Part shown: positions 43,469 through 52,302 of the stretch, in pieces | Numbering within the stretch: position 1 is the stretch's first letter | Layout of the letters: each line of letters opens with the position of its first letter | DNA from: Pseudophaeobacter sp. | Lineage (GTDB): Bacteria; Pseudomonadota; Alphaproteobacteria; Rhodobacterales; Rhodobacteraceae | Assembly: GCA_027019165.1 (NCBI GenBank) | Contig: JALUXC010000017.1 | Location: forward strand, 372,001-436,000 | DNA: 64,000 nt | Direction: 5' to 3' | The notes under the pieces: model-generated | The model's input: the letters and a program-made list of their open reading frames with translations, nothing else | What the model was told of the DNA's origin: nothing | Database searches by the model: none | Program-made: the position numbers and the translations under genes

Positions 43469-45040
43469 ATGAACCTGGCAAAACCTCTTGAGCTGCGCGG
43501 CGGGATGCTTGGCTATGCCCCAGAGACCAACCCGGCGCAGGTGAAGCCTGCCAGCCAAACCCAGGTCCGCCGCTTCAAGGCGGCGCGCGGTGGGCGCTTG
43601 GTTGGGGGCTTTGGCAATATCCTCGGGGACTCGTCCAGATCGCAGACCCGCATGGATCTGCGCGGCTTGATCAACCACGCCCGCGTGGCGGCGCAGAATG
43701 TCGATTACCTCAAGTCCTATGAAATGATGGTCCGTCGCCATGTGGTGGGTTGGAACGGTATTTCCCTGCAAATGAACGGCAAGAACCGCGACGGCAAGCC
43801 GGACAAGGCGGCAAACCAGGCGATTGAAACCGCCTGGGCCTCCTGGTGCAGGCGGGGCAATTGTACCCCTTGCGGGCGGCTTTCCTGGTGGAAGATCGAA
43901 AAGGTGGCGGCCACCATGCTGGCGCGCGAGGGCAACTTTATCCTGCGCGAATGGCGCGGGTCCCGGTTCGGGAAGTTCGGCTATCAGGTGCAGCCCTTGT
44001 CCATTGATTTGCTGGATCTGGACCTGGTGCAAACCCTGTCCGGCGGGCGCTACATCGACGGCGGTGTGGAGTTCAACCAGTTTGGCCGCCCGCTTGCCTT
44101 TCATATGTTTGACGGCCACCCGATGGAGGCGCACACCGGGCAAAGCCGCAACCGTATCCGCATCCCCGCCCGCGAGATCATCCACGTCATTCGCGAGACG
44201 GAAACCGGACAGGCCCTTGGCACGCCGGAATCCCACACCGCTTTGCGCCGCTTCAACATGCTGTCGAAATATGAGGAATCGGCCCTGACCGCTGCCCACT
44301 ATGGCGCGGCGGCCATGGTGTTTCTGGAGCAGGTGGACGCGGACGGCGCGCCCACGGCGGCCCGTAGCGATGAGGATGAAATCCCCGAGGAGATTGAAGC
44401 GGGGTCCATCGTGGATCTGCCGCCCGGCTATACCGCCAAGGGCAATCCTTCGAATTACCCGGATGCCAATATGCCGGGCTTCATGAAATCCCTGACACGC
44501 GGCGGCGCTGCGGGTCTTGGGGTCTCCTATGCGGGGCTGTCCTCGGACATGGAGGGCGCCAGTTTCTCCAGCCTCAAGGATGGGCGGGGGGAGGAGCGCG
44601 ACGAATGGCGCGTGTTCCAGCGCGATCTGTCCGAGGGGCTGCATGATGAGGTGTTCAAGTCCTTCCTGCCCATGGCCTTCCTGTCAAATCAGGTGAGGCT
44701 GGAGTCTGGCGCGGTGCTGCCAATGTCCAGCGAGGGCAAGTTCCGCGAGGCGGCCACCTGGCGCGGCCGGGGCTGGGCCTCGGTCAATCCCAAGGATGAC
44801 GCGGTGGCCAATGAAAAGAACCTCGCCAATCTTCTGGTGGCGCCGTCCGACATTGTGGCCGAGCGGGGCGAAGACTTTGAGCAGGTGGCACTGCGCTTTG
44901 CCCGCGATGTGGAGACGCTGGACGCGGCGCGCCCCGGCCTTGGCCAGGCGCTCCTGTCTTCATTGAAATCCTCCACCGCCCTTTCCCCGCCAGACCCAAA
45001 TCAGGGCGAGGACGCGGCCCCCGATCCCGGCAACGGATAA
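43469..45040 (+). CDS. Portal protein (lambda gpB family)
   Basis: The 523-residue product has GGRLVGGFGNILGDSSRSQT near the N-terminus and AWASWCRRGNCTPCGRLSWW, characteristic of lambda-type portals. REIIHVIRETETGQALGTPE fits the stem region. It forms the dodecameric ring for DNA entry and exit. Size and position fit. Confidence 0.92.
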   Translation: MNLAKPLELRGGMLGYAPETNPAQVKPASQTQVRRFKAARGGRLVGGFGNILGDSSRSQTRMDLRGLINHARVAAQNVDYLKSYEMMVRRHVVGWNGISLQMNGKNRDGKPDKAANQAIETAWASWCRRGNCTPCGRLSWWKIEKVAATMLAREGNFILREWRGSRFGKFGYQVQPLSIDLLDLDLVQTLSGGRYIDGGVEFNQFGRPLAFHMFDGHPMEAHTGQSRNRIRIPAREIIHVIRETETGQALGTPESHTALRRFNMLSKYEESALTAAHYGAAAMVFLEQVDADGAPTAARSDEDEIPEEIEAGSIVDLPPGYTAKGNPSNYPDANMPGFMKSLTRGGAAGLGVSYAGLSSDMEGASFSSLKDGRGEERDEWRVFQRDLSEGLHDEVFKSFLPMAFLSNQVRLESGAVLPMSSEGKFREAATWRGRGWASVNPKDDAVANEKNLANLLVAPSDIVAERGEDFEQVALRFARDVETLDAARPGLGQALLSSLKSSTALSPPDPNQGEDAAPDPGNG

Positions 45041-45056
45041 CCAAGAGGCTCCAAAC

Positions 45057-46994
45057 ATGAGTGACAAAATCAAGGTTCCCGCGCGCCTTTTGCGCGCCGG
45101 GGTTCTCGAGGCGCGCGCGCCTGACGGGTCAGATGGCGCAGATCGCCGGGTGGCCCTGACATTCTCGAGCGAGGCCCCCGTGGCCCGCAACTTCATTCTT
45201 GAGTCCGGCGAGGATTTCGTGGGTCTCGAGGTTCTGGGACATGGCGAGGGAGAGGTGGACCTGTCGCGCTTGGCGACGGGCCGCGCCCCTCTTTTGACCG
45301 ATCATTCCCAGTCAATCGACTCCCAGGCTGGGGTTGTCGAAAAGGCCTGGATTGAAGGAGGGCGCGGCCGTGCCATTTGCCGGATCGGCAAGGGCGCGCG
45401 CGCTTCTGAAATCCTTGAGCGCATCCGGGATGGCGAAATCTCGGGTGTCTCCGTTGGCTACACAATCAAGGGCTTTTCCCAGGTTGGGACGGACCCGGAA
45501 AGCGGCCACCGGATCTTGCGGGCGCATTGGTGCCCCTATGAGATCACCCTTTGCCCTGTGCCTGCCGACCCCTCTGTGGGGATCGGGCGCGCCGCAAGCG
45601 GTGACGCAGAAATCACTCTTCCCCTGAAAATCGAAATGGAAGGCCACGACATGGCAAAAGACGACACCACCCAGCACACGGGCACCCAGCACACAGTCGC
45701 CGGGGGCGATGATGCCCAGACCCGCAGCATTCCGGCCGCGCCCAAGGGGCCGTCTGCGGCGGATGCCCTGCGCGCCGACAAGGCCCGCCAAAGGGAGATC
45801 CGCGCCTTGGGGCGCAAGTTCGAGGTGGACCCGGACAAGGTGGAAGCGGCCCTGGAAGGGGACACCACCGTGGCCGCTTTCCAGCGTGCCATCCTAGACG
45901 ATATGGGCAGTGAGCAGGCCGAGGGCACCCGCTCCAAGAACGCCGAAATCGGCCTCACGGAAAAAGAGGTCAAAAGCTTTTCCCTCATGCGGGCGGTGCG
46001 CTTCCTGACCGACCCCACCGACCAGAAGGCACGCGCGGCAGCGGCCTTTGAGCTGGAGGTCTCCGAGGCGGCGCAGGACAAGCTGGGGCGCTCTGCCAAG
46101 GGCATTCTGGTTCCGGGGGATGTGCTGTCGCACCAGGATTTTGTCCGGGGACAGACCCGTGCGCAGAATGTGGGCACGCCATCGGCGGGCGGCGCGCTGG
46201 TAGACACCCAGTATATGGACGGCTCTTTCATCGGGCTGTTGCGCAAGCGCGCGGCCCTGACCCGGCTTGGGGTGCGCACTCTGACCGGCCTGTCTGGCAA
46301 TGTCACCATTCCGCGCCAGACCAGTGGCGGGACCGCCTATTGGGTTGGGGAGGGCGGCGCGCCCACCGAAAGCCAGTCCAGCTTTGATGGCCTCAGCCTC
46401 ACCCCGCACACTCTGGCGGCGGCGGTGCCGATCACTCGCCGGGCCATGTTGCAGACCTCGCCCGATATGGAGGCGCTGGTCCGGGATGACCTGATCCGCA
46501 TCATGGCGCTGGAAATCGACCGGGTGGGCATCAACGGCGATGCAGACAGTGACGCGCCGGACGGCCTGATGGACGCGGCAATCTCGGACGTGGATTTTGC
46601 CACGGCGGGCGCGCCCACCTGGGCCGAGGTGGTGCAGATGGAGTCTGTGATTGCGGCTGATGATGCGGACGTGGAGGGCATGAAGTATTGCTTCAACGCC
46701 AATATGCGCGGCTGGCTGAAGTCCACCCCCAAGGTGTCCGGGACGGCCGAGTTCATGATGAAGGGCACAGAGCTGAACGGCTATCAGTCGGTGGTCTCCA
46801 ACAACGCCCCGGCGGCAAGCCTGCTCTATGGTAACTGGATGGACTTCATCATTGCCATGTGGTCGGGCCTGGATTTGACCGTGGACACGGCCACCCTTGC
46901 GGCTTCTGGCGGCGTCCATCTGCGGGCCTTCCAGGACGTGGACTTTGGCCTGCGCCATGACAAGTCGTTCTCCTACGGGCGCGATTACGTCTAA
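45057..46994 (+). CDS. Fused prohead protease and HK97-type major capsid protein
   Basis: The product has 645 residues. Residues 1-190 are an S78-type prohead protease with His83 (LLTDHSQ) and Ser132 (GVSVGY) plus the ITLCPVPAD strand. A flexible low-complexity linker lies at about 195-235 and a helical delta-like scaffold region at about 240-320. The HK97-fold capsid domain follows (ALVDTQYMDGSFIGLLRKRA, NVTIPRQTSGGTAYWVGEGG, to the end). Self-cleavage would release the shell protein. Such natural fusions replace separate protease, scaffold and capsid genes. No internal stop or frameshift is seen. Confidence 0.93.
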   Translation: MSDKIKVPARLLRAGVLEARAPDGSDGADRRVALTFSSEAPVARNFILESGEDFVGLEVLGHGEGEVDLSRLATGRAPLLTDHSQSIDSQAGVVEKAWIEGGRGRAICRIGKGARASEILERIRDGEISGVSVGYTIKGFSQVGTDPESGHRILRAHWCPYEITLCPVPADPSVGIGRAASGDAEITLPLKIEMEGHDMAKDDTTQHTGTQHTVAGGDDAQTRSIPAAPKGPSAADALRADKARQREIRALGRKFEVDPDKVEAALEGDTTVAAFQRAILDDMGSEQAEGTRSKNAEIGLTEKEVKSFSLMRAVRFLTDPTDQKARAAAAFELEVSEAAQDKLGRSAKGILVPGDVLSHQDFVRGQTRAQNVGTPSAGGALVDTQYMDGSFIGLLRKRAALTRLGVRTLTGLSGNVTIPRQTSGGTAYWVGEGGAPTESQSSFDGLSLTPHTLAAAVPITRRAMLQTSPDMEALVRDDLIRIMALEIDRVGINGDADSDAPDGLMDAAISDVDFATAGAPTWAEVVQMESVIAADDADVEGMKYCFNANMRGWLKSTPKVSGTAEFMMKGTELNGYQSVVSNNAPAASLLYGNWMDFIIAMWSGLDLTVDTATLAASGGVHLRAFQDVDFGLRHDKSFSYGRDYV

Positions 46995-47033
46995 TCCCCA
47001 CTCCCCCTTCTGACCTCTCGAAATGATCTGGCT

Positions 47034-47052
47034 GCGCCCCGTGCTGGGGCGC
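47034..47052 (+). terminator. Hairpin after the capsid gene
   Basis: The stem GCGCCCC/GGGGCGC with loop GTGCT is perfect and lies 39 bases after the capsid stop. The T-run is displaced (CCCTTTT 16 bases on), so it may be a partial terminator or mRNA-stabilising element that favours high capsid expression. Confidence 0.55.
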
Positions 47053-47082
47053 GGCCTGTCACCCTTTTGAAAAGGCAAAACC

Positions 47083-47298
47083 ATGAGCAATGAGCAATCC
47101 GAAAAAACCGTAGGCGTGATCCTGAAAACAGGCCTCACCCATAAGGGCAAAAAGCATGTGGTCGGGGAAACCGTCCAGGTGGGGGGCGCGCTAGCCAAGC
47201 GGCTGGTCAGCCGCAAACAGGCGGTGCGGGTGGAACAGGACAAGGCCCGCCAGACCCGCAAGGCCAAGGCTGCCACCGATGATACCGGGGCCAGTTGA
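47083..47298 (+). CDS. Small basic phage head protein, unknown
   Basis: The 71-residue product starts MSNEQSEKTVGVILKTGLTH, with GGKKHVVGE-like turn HKGKKHVVGETVQVGG, and a Lys/Arg-rich tail. Such small proteins commonly follow capsid genes in alphaproteobacterial phages. The stop overlaps the next start (TGATG). Confidence 0.6.
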   Translation: MSNEQSEKTVGVILKTGLTHKGKKHVVGETVQVGGALAKRLVSRKQAVRVEQDKARQTRKAKAATDDTGAS

Positions 47299-47600
47299 TG
47301 TTTGAAGACTGGGACGTCTTCTTTGATCCCGCCGATTTTGCCGATGCCGCCACCTGGGACACTCAGGGCGGCGAGCTGGTGGACCTCAATGGCATCTTTG
47401 AGGAGGCGCGCGAGGTCGCGCTGGCGGGGGACGCGGTGGGCGTTTCGGCAATCTATTCCGTCCTGACCGTGGCCAGCGTGGAGGTTCCCGCTAGTGCTGC
47501 CCAGGGCGACGACCTGGAGATCTTAAACGTGAATTACCGGGTCGCGGATCTGCAACCGGACGGGTCAGGACTGACCCGCGTTATCCTGGAAAGGGGTTAA
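47298..47600 (+). CDS. Head-tail attachment protein (lambda gpFII-like)
   Basis: The 100-residue product is compact and beta-rich, with ISAIYSVLTVASVEV-like core SAIYSVLTVASVEVPAS and YRVADLQPDGSGLTRVILE at the C-terminus. The latter is typical of FII-type head-tail joining proteins. It lies between the capsid and tail tube genes, where the joining protein is expected. Confidence 0.68.
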   Translation: MFEDWDVFFDPADFADAATWDTQGGELVDLNGIFEEAREVALAGDAVGVSAIYSVLTVASVEVPASAAQGDDLEILNVNYRVADLQPDGSGLTRVILERG

Positions 47601-47602
47601 TC

Positions 47603-48001
47603 ATGGGAAAAATCCACGGCCACGGCGGCGTGGTCAAAGTGAACGGTGTTTCGGGCGATGCCATTGGACAGTTGCAGTCCTGGAACGTGGACCCGCAAGC
47701 CACTGTCACCGAGGGCTACAGCATGGGCGATGCCTGGGCCGACAATGAGGCCACGATCAAGAAATGGTCCGGCTCTGCCGAGGCGTATTTTGATCCCAAT
47801 GACGCGGGCCAAATCTCGCTGGAGCCGGGGGACGTGGTGCCCTTGCACTTCTACCCCGGAGGCGATGCCACGGGGCAGCCCTATCGCTCTGGCACGGCCG
47901 TGGTGACGGGAACGCCGATCACCGCCAACAAGGACGGCTGGGTCTCCATCACCTTCAACTTTGCAGGCAAGGGCGCGCTTGTCACCGGCACCGCCGCGTA
48001 A
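47603..48001 (+). CDS. Tail tube protein
   Basis: The 132-residue product has beta-strand pattern VVKVNGVSGDAIGQLQSWNV, SGSAEAYFDPNDAGQI and VSITFNFAGKGALV, typical of small siphovirus tail tube subunits. It starts two bases after the attachment gene stop. A hairpin (GCCAGGC...GCCTGGC, 48009-48031) follows. Confidence 0.75.
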   Translation: MGKIHGHGGVVKVNGVSGDAIGQLQSWNVDPQATVTEGYSMGDAWADNEATIKKWSGSAEAYFDPNDAGQISLEPGDVVPLHFYPGGDATGQPYRSGTAVVTGTPITANKDGWVSITFNFAGKGALVTGTAA

Positions 48002-48073
48002 AGGCATGGCCAGGCTCCTGCCGGGCCTGGCTGCATTCTCCCTCAAACCCAGACATCTCTGGAGGTCTTTGAT

Positions 48074-48424
48074 ATGTCCACTTCCGATGCAATCCTGACG
48101 GCTGCCCGCGCGCATTTTGACAATATGCGGGGGCAGGAACTCGAGATCCCCGAATGGGGGCAGGAGGGCAAGCCGCTGGTCGCCTTCTATGATCCGCCCA
48201 CTTTGCGGAAGCGCCAGGAGATCAACGCCCGCTGCGGCAAATCCGAGTCCCGGCAGATGGCCCTCACCTGCATTCTTTGCCTCAAGGACAAGGACGGGAA
48301 ACCGCTCCTGACCGATGATGCCGAAACCCTCGCCACGCTGGAAGGGGCGAGCGACCCCAAGGTGGTGTCGCGCATCGCCATGGATGTTTTGGGCCTCACC
48401 CCGGCGGCCAAACTGGGAAACTGA
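48074..48424 (+). CDS. Tail assembly chaperone (lambda gpG-like)
   Basis: The 116-residue product has GQELEIPEWGQEGKPLVAFY and a helical C-terminal half, consistent with tail assembly chaperones that coat the tape measure. It is directly upstream of the tape measure gene. The last codons contain a -1 slippery heptamer, so a longer fused product is also expected. Confidence 0.78.
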   Translation: MSTSDAILTAARAHFDNMRGQELEIPEWGQEGKPLVAFYDPPTLRKRQEINARCGKSESRQMALTCILCLKDKDGKPLLTDDAETLATLEGASDPKVVSRIAMDVLGLTPAAKLGN

Positions 48425-48564
48425 TCGAGGAGGACACGGAAACCCGCAACCTCTACCGGGTTGCCTTCCACCTCAAGAAATCCTTGGGCGAGGTGCTGGA
48501 CCTTCCGGCCGAGGAGATCCGGGGCTGGGTGGTGTTTCTCTCCTCCACACATTCCTCAAACTGA
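48415..48564 (+). CDS. gpT-like extension made by -1 programmed frameshift (G-T fusion)
   Basis: G-GGA-AAC (48415-48421) stands immediately before the TGA of the chaperone gene in the correct X-XXY-YYZ phase. Slipping back one base continues at CTG 48421 for 47 further codons, ending at TGA 48562-48564: LIEEDTETRNLYRVAFHLKK then SLGEVLDLPAEEIRGWVVFL. This reads as a GpT-type tail-chaperone segment and has no ribosome site of its own. The fusion protein is about 163 residues. The arrangement matches lambda G/GT (slippery GGGAAAG) in place and phase. Confidence 0.85.
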   Translation, partial: GKLIEEDTETRNLYRVAFHLKKSLGEVLDLPAEEIRGWVVFLSSTHSSN

Positions 48565-48594
48565 ACAACCTCCAACTGAACAAGAGGCGGCTAT

Positions 48595-50637
48595 ATGGGC
48601 GTTCGAGATCTGTTTTTTGCCATCAAGGCGCGCGATGAAACCGGCGCGGCCTTCAATGCGGTGCGGGCCAATCTGCGTGGCATTGACGGCATGGCGGCCA
48701 CCGCCTCCACCCGCCTGGCAGGCATGGGGCGGGGGCTGATGGGATTTGGCGCGGCTGCCACCGCTGCCACCGCGCCGATCCTCTTTGCCTTCCGGGATTC
48801 CCTCTCGCTCTATGACACGCAGGAGCGGGCGCAGGCCAAGGTGATGCAGGGCATCAAATCCACCGGCGGTGCGGCTGGGTTTGCGGCGGATGAGTTGTTC
48901 CGCCAGGCTTCCGCACTGCAAGAGGTGACCCGCTTTGGCGATGAGGAGATCCTGAACGGGGTCACGGCGCAGCTTTTGACCTTTACTAATCTGTCGGGCC
49001 AACAGTTCGAGCTGGCCCAGGAGCGGGCGCTGGATCTGGCCACCACCCTGGACGGGGATTTGCGCTCTGCCGCCATCATGATTGGCAAGGCGCTGAACGA
49101 TCCTGCCAAGGGTCTCACGGCAATGTCGCGGGCCGGTGTGACCTTTTCCGAGGACCAGACCAAGGTGATCAAGGCGCTGGCGCAAACCGGCGATCTGGCC
49201 AGCGCGCAAACCCTGATCCTGGAGGAGCTGGAAAAGCAATATGGCGGGCAGGCCCAGGCAGCGGCCGAGGCCGGGCTGGGCGCTATGGATCAACTTTCCA
49301 ATGCCTGGGGCGATCTGAAAGAGGAGGTGGGCGCCGTGGTGGCCGAGTTGCTGCCACCGATCACCGAATTTTTCCGCGCAACTGTAGAGGGGTTCCGATC
49401 CCTGCCAGACCCGGTTCAGAAATCCATAGTGGTCCTAGGCCTTTTGACCGTAACTGTCGGCCCGCTGGCACTGGCGATTGGCGGCCTCACTCTGGCATTC
49501 TCTGCCCTCTCTGGCCCCATTGGGCTGGCGGTTGCCGCGCTTGGTGTTGCCACCGCTGCGGCGGCCGCGCTTTGGCCGGAAACGGATAATGCCACCGCCT
49601 CAACGGATGTTTTGACCCAGGCGCTTGCCGATGAGATCACCCAGACGCAGCTATTGGCGCAGGCCTTGGGGACCAACACCACATTGTCGGTGGAGGCCGC
49701 GCAAAAGAAACTGGCCGAGGCCCGCGCCCGCTATGAAAACGTCAATGCGATCATTGCAGAGCAGCGCGCCCTGGCGCTGGCCTCGGGTGAATATGCCGGT
49801 CTGACCGATCAAATCAGCGATGCCCAGGCCGCGCTCAATTCGCTGGGCTTTCCCAGCATTGACGCCGCAACCGCGCGCAAGGCCGAGGCCTTTGAGGAGG
49901 CGCAACAGCATTTGGCGGACCTTCTGGTGGAGCGCCAGCGCCTTCTGGATACGGACCAGGAAATGTCGGACCAGTTGCGCCAGACAGAGGAGAATATCCG
50001 CACCCTTGAGGAGGCTCTGGCAGACGCAAAGGACGGGACGGTCTCCTTTGGCGAGGGGCTGGTGACGCCCATTGATCCGGCCGAGCGGTTGAAAGCCAGC
50101 CTTGGCGGCTTGCGCCAGGAGGCGTCCGACATGGGCAAAGAGTTCGATGCAGAATCCAAGGTGGTGTCGGACGCTCTGAAAGCCATGTTTGACGATGGCA
50201 AACTGACCCTTGATGACTTTGGCGATGTGATCGACGCCTGGGGCAAGCATGTTCTGGATGGCATTCTGACGGACGTCTTTGATCCCATATCCGACGCGCT
50301 CACCCAGCTTGCGCAGAACCTTTTTGCAGGGGGCTTTGGCGGCACTGGTGGAGGCAACTTTCTGTCCGGCGTTGGCAGTTTCTTTGGCAGCCTACTGGGG
50401 TTTGACACCGGCGGCGAAATGGAGGTGGCCGGGCGCGCTGGGATTGATCGCAACGTGGCGGCCTTCCGGGTCTCTGCTGATGAAAACATCAAGGTTGTGA
50501 AACGCGGCCAGCCAGAGGGCGGCCGCCCGGTGAATGTCACCATCCAGACGCCAGATCCCGCATCCTTCAAGGCCTCCTCGGGCCGCATCGGCGCCACCAT
50601 CGCCCGCGCCGTGGGGCGTGGCGGGCGGTTTGCTTGA
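48595..50637 (+). CDS. Tail tape measure protein
   Basis: The product has 680 residues. The N-terminal segment VRDLFFAIKARDETGAAFNA, then long helices with FRQASALQEVTRFGDEEILN, are typical of lambda-like tape measures. Hydrophobic segments lie at about 270-325 (VLGLLTVTVGPLALAIGGLT), a coiled-coil at about 360-470, and a Gly-rich end FGGTGGGNFLSGVGSF. The length predicts a tail of roughly 100 nm by the usual 0.15 nm per residue rule. Confidence 0.9.
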   Translation: MGVRDLFFAIKARDETGAAFNAVRANLRGIDGMAATASTRLAGMGRGLMGFGAAATAATAPILFAFRDSLSLYDTQERAQAKVMQGIKSTGGAAGFAADELFRQASALQEVTRFGDEEILNGVTAQLLTFTNLSGQQFELAQERALDLATTLDGDLRSAAIMIGKALNDPAKGLTAMSRAGVTFSEDQTKVIKALAQTGDLASAQTLILEELEKQYGGQAQAAAEAGLGAMDQLSNAWGDLKEEVGAVVAELLPPITEFFRATVEGFRSLPDPVQKSIVVLGLLTVTVGPLALAIGGLTLAFSALSGPIGLAVAALGVATAAAAALWPETDNATASTDVLTQALADEITQTQLLAQALGTNTTLSVEAAQKKLAEARARYENVNAIIAEQRALALASGEYAGLTDQISDAQAALNSLGFPSIDAATARKAEAFEEAQQHLADLLVERQRLLDTDQEMSDQLRQTEENIRTLEEALADAKDGTVSFGEGLVTPIDPAERLKASLGGLRQEASDMGKEFDAESKVVSDALKAMFDDGKLTLDDFGDVIDAWGKHVLDGILTDVFDPISDALTQLAQNLFAGGFGGTGGGNFLSGVGSFFGSLLGFDTGGEMEVAGRAGIDRNVAAFRVSADENIKVVKRGQPEGGRPVNVTIQTPDPASFKASSGRIGATIARAVGRGGRFA

Positions 50638-50656
50638 GAAAGGGCCGTTTCGAACC

Positions 50657-50830
50657 TCAGTCGTCATCCTTCGGAGTAAAAAAGCGCCGAAGGACGGCTG
50701 GGCCAGCACTGAGGCCAATACGCAGGATTAGAGTGGCGAGGGTCAGGCAGATTATTGATGCGCCAAAGCCAGAAAACTCCATGCCGAAAGCTTTGATGTT
50801 CGTTTCTTGGAGAAATTCCCAAATGTTCAT
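50657..50830 (-). CDS. Small antisense membrane protein in the tail module
   Basis: The 57-residue product starts at the ATG at 50830, which has a perfect GGAGGT five bases upstream. One membrane segment (FGASIICLTLATLILRIGLS, about 22-41) and a basic/acidic tail (RRFFTPKDDD). It is antisense to the tail genes, in AT-richer DNA. Function unknown; a membrane moron, perhaps for superinfection exclusion. A longer start at 50872 is possible. Confidence 0.6.
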   Translation of the reverse strand: MNIWEFLQETNIKAFGMEFSGFGASIICLTLATLILRIGLSAGPAVLRRFFTPKDDD

Positions 50831-50949
50831 CTCGCACCTCCAGTTCAGCTGATCAAATTCTTCATTCCTCAAGCTGTTGGCCTATGAGTTTTCCCAGGCA
50901 TTTGAATTAAGTTTTCTCGACATCCTTAAGCCATAATAAAAGCTCAATA

Positions 50950-51075
50950 ATGAATAAGAAGTTTACGGAAGGACAAGGCTCTGATTTGATTAGATATTCA
51001 GAGATTGAGAAGGGCGTGAGGGAAAAATGCCTCCGTTATTCTCTCAAAACTGGCCAACCCAAAAGCCGTTGTTAA
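50950..51075 (+). CDS. Possible 41-residue protein
   Basis: The reading frame MNKKFTEGQGSDLIRYSEIE ... KTGQPKSRC lies in the AT-rich gap between the antisense membrane gene and the DUF2460 gene. It lacks a ribosome site. I list it only because the 290-base gap (50873-51162) has nothing else. Confidence 0.2.
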   Translation: MNKKFTEGQGSDLIRYSEIEKGVREKCLRYSLKTGQPKSRC

Positions 51076-51162
51076 AGCAACGATTTACAAAGGTTAAGCT
51101 TACCAACCGAATCATCTCTCTTTGGGCAAAACCTCCCCAAAAAACACAAGCTGGAGAACCGA

Positions 51163-51807
51163 ATGAGCTTCTTAGATTTGGCTTTCCCACGTGACGTTGC
51201 GTCAGGCGTGGTTGGCGGACCCGAACGCCGGGTTGATATTGTGGCTTTGGCGAGCGGCGATGAGGAGCGCAACGCGCGCTGGAAGAACTCGCGCCGGTCC
51301 TATGACGCGGGCTTTGGCATCCGGTCCGTGGATGACCTGGCCGCCGTAATCGCGCTTTTTGAGGAGACTGGCGGGCCGCTGCATTCCTTCCGCTTCCGCG
51401 ACTGGTCTGACTTCTCGAGTGCCGCCAGCGCAGGCACCGCCCCAGCGGCAACGGATCAAGAACTGGGCACGGGCGATGGGGCCACCAGTGAATTCCAATT
51501 GGTCAAACGCTATGGGGCGCTGACGCCATACCTGCGCGAGATCACCAAACCCGTGGCGGGAACCGTCCTGGTGGCGCTGGATGGCATCCCCCAGGCGGCC
51601 GGGTGGAGCGTTGATAACCTGACGGGCCGGGTCTCGTTCCTTTCCCCGCCGGATCCCGGCGTGGTGATCACCGCCGGGTTTTTGTTTGACGTGCCGGTCC
51701 GCTTCGACACCCAGCGCATTGCCACGGATATGGCGTTCTTCTCCGAAGAGGAGGGGCGCGGCGTTGGCACCATCCCGGAAATCCAGCTTATCGAGGTAAG
51801 GGAGTAG
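51163..51807 (+). CDS. GTA-type tail protein (DUF2460, gp12-like)
   Basis: The 214-residue product has SFLDLAFPRDVASGVVGGPE at the N-terminus, the ERNARWKNSRRSYDAGFGIR core and FRFRDWSDF, all diagnostic of the DUF2460/TIGR02217 family. In Rhodobacter GTA this protein (gp12) forms the distal tail ring. It begins the tail-tip series DUF2460, DUF2163, NlpC/P60 and megatron. It ends one base from an antisense accessory gene. Confidence 0.9.
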   Translation: MSFLDLAFPRDVASGVVGGPERRVDIVALASGDEERNARWKNSRRSYDAGFGIRSVDDLAAVIALFEETGGPLHSFRFRDWSDFSSAASAGTAPAATDQELGTGDGATSEFQLVKRYGALTPYLREITKPVAGTVLVALDGIPQAAGWSVDNLTGRVSFLSPPDPGVVITAGFLFDVPVRFDTQRIATDMAFFSEEEGRGVGTIPEIQLIEVRE

Positions 51808-51808
51808 C

Positions 51809-52033
51809 TCATGGGCGGCCAATCAACAACAAGACGCCACCCATGCCCGTGGCGCAAAGATACGAAAGTGTCGAGTGCCAGCTTGTCACCATACCCATTG
51901 CCTCCGCGCGGTGCGGAAACCAGACTGGTACCAACGCAAAAAAGGAAGCCCCAATACCGCTGGCAACGGTAAGGATTGCGACTGTCCAAAATACGTAGGG
52001 TTTTCCCTTCATCACCAATAACCTCATGATCAT
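51809..52033 (-). CDS. Antisense two-segment membrane protein inserted in the tail-tip module
   Basis: About 74 residues from the ATG at 52033 (other starts at 52027 and 52012). Two membrane segments: FWTVAILTVASGIGASFFAL and LSYLCATGMGGVLLLIG. The gene lies between DUF2460 and DUF2163 genes, which are normally adjacent, and runs opposite to them. Unknown family; likely a moron. The longer frame to 52177 has low-complexity sequence and is probably not translated. Confidence 0.5.
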   Translation of the reverse strand: MIMRLLVMKGKPYVFWTVAILTVASGIGASFFALVPVWFPHRAEAMGMVTSWHSTLSYLCATGMGGVLLLIGRP

Positions 52034-52302
52034 GCGGCCGGGTGATGTTCCGAGGGAACAAGAGGAACCCAGCCGACAAATTGCCGACTTGTTCCTCAGT
52101 TCCCTTGCCCTGTGTGCCGCAAGGCGGCGCAAGTTCTCTGAGTCAGTATCCCCCAAAAGGGGGTGTCCATGCCTCATTGGGTTGCATGTTCGCTAACCAC
52201 CGCAGTGCCCTTTCACAGGTAAAGGCTGCGGCCGCCGCCATTATGCGGCGCTGCTTAAATCATACCAGCCATACATCCTTAGAGTCAACGATAGGTCTTA
52301 TT

